Assembly (NCBI GenBank): GCA_029983495.1
Contig: JASBZJ010000112.1
Coordinates: 1 to 6,218 of the forward strand
From: Porphyromonas sp.
Lineage (GTDB): Bacteria > Bacteroidota > Bacteroidia > Bacteroidales > Porphyromonadaceae
Direction: 5' to 3'
DNA length: 6,218 nucleotides
In this document: one piece after another, positions 1 to 4,682 of the stretch
Layout: every line of letters starts with the position of its first letter
Position numbering within the stretch: position 1 is the stretch's first letter
Made by a program: the position numbers and the translations under genes
The notes under the pieces: model-generated
The model's input: only the letters and a program-made list of their open reading frames with translations
Database searches by the model: none
Told to the model about the DNA's origin: nothing

Positions 1-615
1 ACAATGGAAGTAGCTTTTTATGCAACCGCTATTAAGGATGGCAACTACGTTATTAATGGCATTATTAATAAAATGGAAATAAATACCAGCAATAACGGTA
101 AAACAACCGTTATAAGCGGTAGCGATTCGGTTGAAACAGCTATGAACAAGGATTTACGAGCCATAACAGGTAAAACCTTTGTAGCCGAAGTTACCCCTAA
201 GTTTGAGCTTGTAGGCGATATAAAAGCTCTAAAGGAAGAGGAAATGACGCCCGAAACAGCAAAAAAAGCATTCGAAATTTTAGCAAGCTTTTTTGAAGGC
301 GTATACCCTCCTCAACCTCTTGCTAAAGGCGAAAGCTTCCCATACGAAGGGAAAGAACTTGGGGCTAAAGGCACAATTACCTTGGGCGAAGTAGGCGAAA
401 ACACTTGTGTATTTGACGGTGTAATGAAAATAAATGGTAACATCCAAGGAGTTGACATGAAGGGCGATGCTACTATAAATTACGAAATACACCGTGCTAC
501 GGGTATTCCTCTCAATGGGCTAAGTACCACTCAAGCATTAGGTTCGGTTGCCACCCCACAAGGTGCGGTATCGATAAAAATAAACGCAACCGAAAGCTTC
601 GAGTTTATGCAATAA
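1..615 (+). CDS. 3' part of a probable exported protein, DUF6263-like
   Basis: The reading frame is open at the left edge (codon ACA, then ATG at 4) and ends with TAA at 613-615, so the true start probably lies outside the window and the ATG at 4 is likely internal. About 204 residues are visible. They alternate short hydrophobic strands with polar turns and contain no membrane segment or catalytic motif. Recognisable stretches, counted from the Met at 4, are KDGNY near residue 11, GKTFVAEVTPKFELV near 56-70 and RATGIPLNGLS near 164-174. This layout resembles the DUF6263 family of Bacteroidetes periplasmic or lipid-anchored beta-rich proteins, whose function is not known. The family call is from pattern memory and is uncertain; a signal peptide, if any, would be off-window. 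A strong terminator follows 30 bases after the stop, so this is the last gene of its transcript. Confidence 0.75.
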   Translation, partial: TMEVAFYATAIKDGNYVINGIINKMEINTSNNGKTTVISGSDSVETAMNKDLRAITGKTFVAEVTPKFELVGDIKALKEEEMTPETAKKAFEILASFFEGVYPPQPLAKGESFPYEGKELGAKGTITLGEVGENTCVFDGVMKINGNIQGVDMKGDATINYEIHRATGIPLNGLSTTQALGSVATPQGAVSIKINATESFEFMQ

Positions 616-644
616 CCCTAACAATACAAACTTACTCAAACTAT

Positions 645-685
645 AACCTCTTCTGGAAACAAGTTACAGGGGAGGTTTTTATTTT
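645..685 (+). terminator. Intrinsic terminator of the first gene
   Basis: The arm AACCTCTTCTG (645-655) pairs over 11 positions, with two T-G wobbles, to CAGGGGAGGTT (667-677) around an 11-base loop. The T-rich run TTTTTATTTTCTT follows. Stem, loop and T tract are all in the right order for a rho-independent terminator on the + strand, closing the gene that ends at 615. Confidence 0.85.
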
Positions 686-731
686 CTTGAGAATGCCAAG
701 GAAAAGATACCATACAATTCCATAAAATAGG

Positions 732-739
732 TATCTTTG
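732..739 (+). promoter_or_regulatory. Bacteroidetes -7 box upstream of gcvH
   Basis: TATCTTTG matches the Bacteroidetes primary sigma consensus TAnnTTTG. It lies after the preceding terminator and about 90 bases before the gcvH start, which implies a leader of roughly 80-85 bases. No convincing TTG -33 element is visible at the usual distance, so the call rests on the -7 box and its position. Confidence 0.6.
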
Positions 740-830
740 CAGAAGAGGGAAAATAGGAGGCAATACGCTTACTATGCTCCCCAATGTGCGATATAACAAT
801 TAAACTCGTAATAATAAAGAAACAATTATC

Positions 831-1208
831 ATGAATGTTCCTGCAGAACTCCGCTATAGTAGCGATCACGAATGGGTAAAGAAGGATGGTAACCGTTACT
901 TGGTAGGTATTACCGACTTTGCTCAAAGCGAACTAGGCGAAATAGTTTACGTAGATGTAACCAGCGAAGGAGAAGAAATTGGTCAAGGGGAAACCTTTGG
1001 TAGCATTGAAGCCGTAAAAACCGTTGCTGACCTTATGATGCCAATTGCTGGTACAGTTGTTGAAGTAAACCCTGCCCTTGAGGATAAACCCGAACTCGTA
1101 AACAGCGACCCCTATGGCGAAGGATGGATTATTGCTATCGAAGGTGGTAACGATGACCACTTCGGGGCTCTAATGGATAGCGAAGCCTACAAGGGTATGA
1201 TAGGCTAA
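831..1208 (+). CDS. gcvH: Glycine cleavage system H protein
   Basis: This 125-residue protein is the full usual length of GcvH, the cytoplasmic carrier whose lipoyl-lysine arm shuttles the aminomethyl group of glycine between the P, T and L proteins of the glycine cleavage system. The lipoylation site is visible as SIEAVKTVADL with Lys63 as the modified residue, set in the expected beta-hairpin. The N-terminal RYSSDHEWV block and the C-terminal NSDPYGEGWI block are both standard for the family. The ATG at 831 fits the family N-terminus; there is no clear Shine-Dalgarno sequence, as usual in Bacteroidota. The gene has its own -7 box upstream and a strong hairpin downstream, so it may be transcribed alone although purE and ispG follow. 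P, T and L proteins are not in the window. GcvH can also act as a lipoyl relay in lipoate metabolism. Confidence 0.97.
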   Translation: MNVPAELRYSSDHEWVKKDGNRYLVGITDFAQSELGEIVYVDVTSEGEEIGQGETFGSIEAVKTVADLMMPIAGTVVEVNPALEDKPELVNSDPYGEGWIIAIEGGNDDHFGALMDSEAYKGMIG

Positions 1209-1289
1209 TTTATTGCCTTGCGAAAGCTCGCTCCTAGCTAAACGGATTAGTAAAGAGTACCTTTCAAGAAAGTCATAGTGAATTATTCA

Positions 1290-1349
1290 GATGAACCTCA
1301 TGCAGTAGTTCTGGTTTTTCGTACTATTGCTAGGGGTTCATCGTTTTTA
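1290..1349 (+). terminator. Strong terminator or attenuator hairpin between gcvH and purE
   Basis: GATGAACCTC (1290-1299) pairs with GGGGTTCATC (1333-1342) over 10 positions including one T-G wobble. An inner helix GCAGTAGT (1302-1309) with ACTATTGC (1323-1330) adds 8 more, with a 13-base loop. The sequence GTTTTTATT follows immediately. The shape is that of a rho-independent terminator for gcvH. Because no clear promoter lies between it and purE only 17 bases later, it could instead be a purE-ispG attenuator or a leaky terminator. Confidence 0.85.
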
Positions 1350-1366
1350 TTAATAAAGTGGTTAAT

Positions 1367-1873
1367 ATGTCTCCCTTAGTAAGTATAATAATGGGCAGCA
1401 CAAGCGACCTCCCAATAATGGAGAAAGCTGCCAAGCAGTTAGAAGAACTCGAAGTTCCATTTGAATTAATTGCCCTCTCGGCTCACCGCACTCCCGAGGA
1501 AGTAGCAAACTTTGCTAGTAACGCAAAACAAAAGGGTATAAAAGTAATTATTGCGGCAGCTGGTATGGCAGCTCACTTACCAGGCGTTATTGCCTCGCTT
1601 ACCACACTACCCGTTATAGGGGTTCCCATAAAATCGTCACTCGAAGGGTTAGATGCCTTATTAGCTATAGTGCAAATGCCTCCTGGTATACCTGTAGCAA
1701 CAGTAGGTATTAACGCTGCACAAAATGCAGCTCTACTAGCCTGCCAAATAATAGCACAAGGCGATGCCGAAATGGCAAATAAAATAACGGCACACAAGGC
1801 ACAACTCAAGGAAAAAATCCGTAAAGCCAACGACGAACTAGCTCAAATAAGCACCTATAAGTACAAGGTTTAA
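1367..1873 (+). CDS. purE: N5-carboxyaminoimidazole ribonucleotide mutase, class I PurE
   Basis: PurE converts N5-CAIR to CAIR in de novo purine synthesis, normally paired with PurK, which is not in the window. From the ATG at 1367 the protein has 168 residues, normal for the family. The phosphate-binding start GSTSD (residues 10-14), the catalytic SAHRTP (His40) and AAHLPG (His70) are all present. SAHRTP together with AAHLPG marks the class I bacterial mutase rather than the class II carboxylase. The frame is also open at a GTG at 1358, but MSPLVSIIMGSTSD fits the family N-terminus, so I prefer ATG 1367. ispG starts 3 bases after the stop, so the two are surely cotranscribed. A strong hairpin lies just upstream. 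Confidence 0.96.
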   Translation: MSPLVSIIMGSTSDLPIMEKAAKQLEELEVPFELIALSAHRTPEEVANFASNAKQKGIKVIIAAAGMAAHLPGVIASLTTLPVIGVPIKSSLEGLDALLAIVQMPPGIPVATVGINAAQNAALLACQIIAQGDAEMANKITAHKAQLKEKIRKANDELAQISTYKYKV

Positions 1874-1876
1874 GTT

Positions 1877-3631
1877 TTGACCGAACTAATAAACTATCGT
1901 AGGCAGGTTACCCAAGAGGTAAAAATAGGGCATCTTCCACTAGGTGGAGGTTCGCCTATTCGCATACAAACAATGGCCAATGTAGCTACCGACGATATAT
2001 TCGCTGCGGTTGAACAAACAAAACAAGTCGTTGCAAATGGGGCTGAGTATTTTAGGTTTACAGCGCAAGGGGTTAAGCAAGCCAAAGCTTTGGGTGAAAT
2101 AAAGCAACAATTGCTTGCAAATGGAATAGATATCCCCCTCATTGCCGATATTCATTTTAATCCACAAGCAGCCTTCGAAGCCTTGAACTATGTTGAAAAG
2201 GTTCGTATAAACCCTGGCAACTTTGCCGAACAACGTTCCTCCCATACACACATAACAGAAATCGGCAATCCAATAACACCTAAGCATGTTGAAGAAGTGT
2301 TTAGCATGTTCGTTCAAAAAGCTCAAAAGCTAAATCGAGCCATTCGTATTGGAACAAATCATGGCTCACTATCACAACGCATGCTAACGCACTGGGGGGA
2401 TACCCCTCAGGGGATGGTAGAAAGTGCTATTGAATACGCAAAACTTTGCGAGAAACTGAACTTTTCGGATGTGGTAATATCCATGAAGAGCAGCAACGTA
2501 CTTGTTATGACCGAGGCTGTTCGCCTGCTAGTAAAACGTCTCGATACAGAAGGAATACCCTTCCCTCTACACCTAGGCGTTACCGAAGCTGGCGAAAGCG
2601 AGGACGGACGAATAAAAAGTGCAATAGGAATAGGCTCGTTACTAGCCGATGGAATCGGCGACACCATTAGGGTTAGCTTAAGCGAACCCCCCGAAGCCGA
2701 AATACCTGTAGCAGAAGCTATACTAAAGCACATTGCCTTACGTAGCCAAGCACCCACTATAGAAGCATACTGCAAAGCAAATAGTTATAAACGTGGGTTT
2801 TACCCTCGTAGCCTTGCAAAAAAACGTAATAATTTTCATCAAGCTGGCATAGCCTATCCTATTATTGTTCGGGGAAGAGAAAATTTGCCCCTCCCAAACT
2901 GCGAGTCAAACAACGACCTTATAACAACAAGTTCACAACCTCTATGCCCAGCCATAACGCACAAATATGGCAATGCCATAGAACCATTCTTTTTCGATTC
3001 GTCCGAGCTTTCGGCATGCAAACTCGAAGCAATTGCTCAAAATCCTAAGGCTGTAATATTCCTTTCTGCCCCATCCTTCAACCGTATTGGGTACTGGCGT
3101 AATGCCTTTGAACTACTTGCTAATTTACATATTACAACCCCTGTAATACTCCACTTAAAAAGTAACGAACAAGCCTACGACCAGCTCCTAATTGAGGCAT
3201 CGATTGATTTGGGAACTCTTCTACTCGATGGTGTTGCAAATGGCATATGCATCGATGCTCCTAAACAAAACTGTAATAAACTCTATACGTTGGCATTAGG
3301 CATAATGCAAGCGACGAGATTACGTTTTTCGCATGCTGAATTTATCAGTTGCCCGAGTTGCGGAAGAACACTCTTTGATTTACAAGGAACTGTTGCTGAA
3401 GTAAAAAAACATCTCGGACACCTTAAGAACCTCAAAATTGGGGTTATGGGATGCATTGTAAATGGGCCAGGCGAAATGGCAGATGCCGACTACGGTTATG
3501 TTGGGAGCTCACCAGGGAAAATCGACCTTTATAAGGGGAAAACCGTGATGAAGCGAGGAATAGCACAGTCCGATGCTGTAAAAGAGTTAGTTGAACTAAT
3601 TAAAGAAGGTGGGGATTGGTATGAACCATGA
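1877..3631 (+). CDS. ispG: 4-hydroxy-3-methylbut-2-enyl diphosphate synthase (long form)
   Basis: IspG (GcpE) reduces methylerythritol cyclodiphosphate to HMBPP, the penultimate step of the MEP isoprenoid pathway, using a [4Fe-4S] cluster. The 584 residues begin with the TIM-barrel domain (PLGGGSPIRIQTM near 21-33, ADIHFNPQ near 90-97, RINPGN near 110-115, GTNHGSLS near 159-166, HLGVTEAGE near 232-240). The C-terminal iron-sulfur domain has CPSC (Cys492, Cys495) and GCIVNGPGE (Cys526, Glu533). About 190 residues between roughly 285 and 480 form the extra A* domain typical of Bacteroidetes, Chlamydiae and plants. The start must be TTG at 1877: the purE stop lies in the same frame two codons earlier and the first ATG is inside the conserved barrel. 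Translational coupling to purE is likely. A large inverted repeat overlaps the last codons. Confidence 0.97.
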   Translation: MTELINYRRQVTQEVKIGHLPLGGGSPIRIQTMANVATDDIFAAVEQTKQVVANGAEYFRFTAQGVKQAKALGEIKQQLLANGIDIPLIADIHFNPQAAFEALNYVEKVRINPGNFAEQRSSHTHITEIGNPITPKHVEEVFSMFVQKAQKLNRAIRIGTNHGSLSQRMLTHWGDTPQGMVESAIEYAKLCEKLNFSDVVISMKSSNVLVMTEAVRLLVKRLDTEGIPFPLHLGVTEAGESEDGRIKSAIGIGSLLADGIGDTIRVSLSEPPEAEIPVAEAILKHIALRSQAPTIEAYCKANSYKRGFYPRSLAKKRNNFHQAGIAYPIIVRGRENLPLPNCESNNDLITTSSQPLCPAITHKYGNAIEPFFFDSSELSACKLEAIAQNPKAVIFLSAPSFNRIGYWRNAFELLANLHITTPVILHLKSNEQAYDQLLIEASIDLGTLLLDGVANGICIDAPKQNCNKLYTLALGIMQATRLRFSHAEFISCPSCGRTLFDLQGTVAEVKKHLGHLKNLKIGVMGCIVNGPGEMADADYGYVGSSPGKIDLYKGKTVMKRGIAQSDAVKELVELIKEGGDWYEP

Positions 3632-3669
3632 TAGTAATATTACCAATCATACATTACTGTTCATACCAA
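3616..3669 (+). repeat. Long inverted repeat over the ispG stop codon
   Basis: TTGGTATGAAC (3616-3626) is a perfect 11-base inverted match to GTTCATACCAA (3659-3669). AGTAAT (3632-3637) continues the pairing with ATTACT (3653-3658), giving 17 pairs with one 6-base bulge on the 5' side. ATTGGTA (3615-3621) can pair instead with TACCAAT (3641-3647), so two folds compete. No T tract follows, so it is not a classical terminator; it may stabilise the 3' end of the purE-ispG mRNA or be a degraded terminator. Confidence 0.65.
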
Positions 3670-3734
3670 ATACCTACACACCCTCCCTACGCGAAACTCT
3701 AGAATGGGATAAAAACCGATTCGAAGTTTTTTGC

Positions 3735-3742
3735 TACCTTTG
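3735..3742 (+). promoter_or_regulatory. -7 box upstream of tRNA-Arg
   Basis: TACCTTTG is an exact fit to TAnnTTTG and lies 38 bases before the tRNA, a natural distance for a tRNA promoter with a short leader. A T-run just upstream is the only other feature; no clear TTG at -33 is seen. Confidence 0.65.
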
Positions 3743-3780
3743 CAGAACTTTGTGTGATACCCATAATACCAAGGGGTGCA

Positions 3781-3854
3781 GGTCGGGTAGCTCAGCTGGA
3801 TAGAGCATCTGCCTTCTAAGCAGACGGCCATGGGTTCGAATCCCATCCCGATCA
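3781..3854 (+). tRNA. tRNA-Arg(TCT)
   Basis: A complete 74-base cloverleaf is visible. Acceptor GGTCGGG pairs with CCCGATC (one G-T), followed by discriminator A. The D stem is GCTC/GAGC. The anticodon stem TCTGC/GCAGA holds loop CTTCTAA with anticodon TCT at 3815-3817. The T arm ATGGG-TTCGAAT-CCCAT is perfect. CCA is not encoded (CGC follows), so it must be added after transcription. The anticodon reads AGA and AGG arginine codons. It has its own promoter box and sits between ispG and rpsU; no terminator is evident after it. Confidence 0.96.
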
Positions 3855-3890
3855 CGCAAAATTCACATGCCTAATTTGGTAACAATTAGC

Positions 3891-3898
3891 TACCTTTG
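3891..3898 (+). promoter_or_regulatory. -7 box for the rpsU leader
   Basis: TACCTTTG matches the Bacteroidetes -7 consensus exactly. It would start transcription near 3905, giving rpsU a leader of about 265 bases, unusually long for a ribosomal protein mRNA. A TTTG lies at 3875-3878 but at 12 bases it is too close for a standard -33 element. Confidence 0.6.
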
Positions 3899-3904
3899 TG
3901 CCAA

Positions 3905-4169
3905 GATTCCTGTGCAGGGCACATGGTTTTTATTGCCCAGCTAGGAATGAGCTCTAAATGTGTTGCCTAGGTAGTTGAGAATAAGAGGTTATTCTATAGT
4001 ATAGCCACTGTACATAATTAAACCATTAGGGTTTAATGTTGTAGTTTTCTCTCCGTTCCTTGTTTCTTAAAGCAATATTATGTAGCACTGGCTCCGCAGA
4101 AGAGGTGGGAACCAGTCATAGAAGAAGATATATTATAATATAAGAACCTAATAGTTTAGAAGAATTGAG
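3905..4169 (+). promoter_or_regulatory. Structured rpsU 5' leader, possible regulatory RNA
   Basis: No long gene fits here, but helices are dense. ATTCCT (3906-3911) pairs with AGGAAT (3943-3948), whereas CTAGG (3941-3945) can pair with CCTAG (3966-3970), so these exclude each other. TGTGC/GCACA (3911-3923) likewise competes with GGGCA/TGCCC (3917-3938). Further helices are AGAATAA/TTATTCT around loop GAGG (3978-3995), ATTAAACC/GGTTTAAT with an outer TACA/TGTA (4011-4043), and ACTGG-c-TCC with GGA-a-CCAGT (4087-4116), whose loop contains GAGGTG. A perfect 14-base AT palindrome lies at 4129-4142. A 15-codon frame (3923-3970) starts inside. The evidence supports a structured leader, perhaps for bS21 autoregulation, or a separate small RNA. 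I do not recognise a named family. Confidence 0.5.
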
Positions 4170-4364
4170 ATGATTATAGTTCCTGTAAGAGACGAAGATA
4201 ACATCGAACGTGCGCTTCGCCGCTACAAAAAGAAGTTCGATCGTACTGGTCGCATGCGTGAACTCCGTCGCCGCCAAGCTTTCATTCCCCCCAGCGAAAG
4301 AAAGCGTAAAATGATGGAAAAGGCTCGCTATGTACAGTCGCTTCGCGAATCTAGCGAAATGTAA
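4170..4364 (+). CDS. rpsU: Small ribosomal subunit protein bS21
   Basis: The 64-residue protein is the full length of bS21, a small basic protein of the 30S subunit near the 3' end of 16S rRNA. The start MIIVPVRDEDNIERALRRYK and the central RELRRRQAF are diagnostic. Arg and Lys dominate throughout. Tyr54, in ARYVQ, corresponds to the tyrosine reported in Flavobacterium bS21 to help hold the 16S tail so that the anti-Shine-Dalgarno sequence is hidden. That link comes from family knowledge, not from this sequence. The ATG at 4170 has no strong Shine-Dalgarno match upstream (GAAGAATTGAG). A long structured leader precedes it and a helix covers its stop codon (4361-4368 with 4426-4433). Confidence 0.97.
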   Translation: MIIVPVRDEDNIERALRRYKKKFDRTGRMRELRRRQAFIPPSERKRKMMEKARYVQSLRESSEM

Positions 4365-4620
4365 GAGCGTAAATGCCTTTATTACCTTAAATCTTATAAG
4401 TAACGCATGGTGCTAAGCACAAGTGGCTCTTACCAAAAAGCTTAAGCCCCCTAAGATGTGTATCTACAACTACAGTAACATAGCTTGCTAACCACAACAT
4501 CAAAGCTATAATTGTTAGTTAGTAAGGATAGGTATTCGCTGAAAACATAGAAAGGAGATTGTTTATACAAAACAGAATACCTACAAAAGACCCGCATAAC
4601 TCATTAAATTGTGATAACAT
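4361..4620 (+). other. Structured rpsU 3' region, candidate RNA element
   Basis: There is no convincing gene between 4365 and 4682. Three inverted pairs are laid out in series. GTAAGAGC (4361-4368), which contains the rpsU stop, pairs with GCTCTTAC (4426-4433) and encloses GTGC-TAA-GCAC and a TTAC/GTAA helix. ATAGCTT (4480-4486) pairs with AAGCTAT (4503-4509). TAGGTATTC (4529-4537) pairs over 9 bases with GAATACCTA (4575-4583), and its 37-base loop carries AGAAAGGAG (4549-4557). The last motif is an exact complement of the CTCCTTTCT end typical of Bacteroidetes 16S rRNA, yet no ATG follows at a useful distance. This could be the rpsU 3' UTR, an xerC leader or a processed small RNA. Confidence 0.45.
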
Positions 4621-4622
4621 AG

Positions 4623-4669
4623 CATGGCTGGTTCGAAGTAAAGCACTTCAATGCTGGCCATGTTTTTTT
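4623..4669 (+). terminator. Intrinsic terminator before the recombinase gene
   Basis: CATGGCTGG (4623-4631) pairs with GCTGGCCATG (4653-4662) through C-G, A-T, T-A, G-C, G-C, C-G and wobble pairs. GAAGT (4635-4639) with ACTTC (4645-4649) forms the inner helix around loop AAAGC. Seven Ts follow at 4663-4669. It should end rpsU transcripts, yet it lies only 13 bases before the next possible start codon, so it may also act as an attenuator. Confidence 0.75.
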
Positions 4670-4682
4670 ATTCTCGTTACAA

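Noticed and set aside
773..802. AGGAGG followed by a 9-codon frame in the gcvH leader
   Set aside because: Spacing is 12-13 bases, the frame is very short, and Shine-Dalgarno use is rare in this phylum; no further support.
1573..1830. Minus-strand frame opposite purE, and similar minus-strand frames opposite gcvH, ispG and the recombinase gene
   Set aside because: They lie entirely opposite clear conserved genes, have no recognisable domains or promoters, and arise from codon use of the real genes.
3609..3803. Plus- and minus-strand frames of 64 codons over the ispG 3' end and tRNA-Arg
   Set aside because: Both run into the tRNA gene and the inverted repeat and show no protein-like composition.
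4129..4142. Perfect 14-base palindrome of A and T before rpsU
   Set aside because: Noted in the leader, but pure AT palindromes of this size are common in AT-rich spacers; not claimed as an operator by itself.
4485..4512. TTGCTA, 16 bases, TATAAT: looks like a sigma70 promoter upstream of the recombinase gene
   Set aside because: Bacteroidota do not use this promoter type, the region is AT-rich, and the TATAAT is part of the ATAGCTT/AAGCTAT helix; I regard it as chance.
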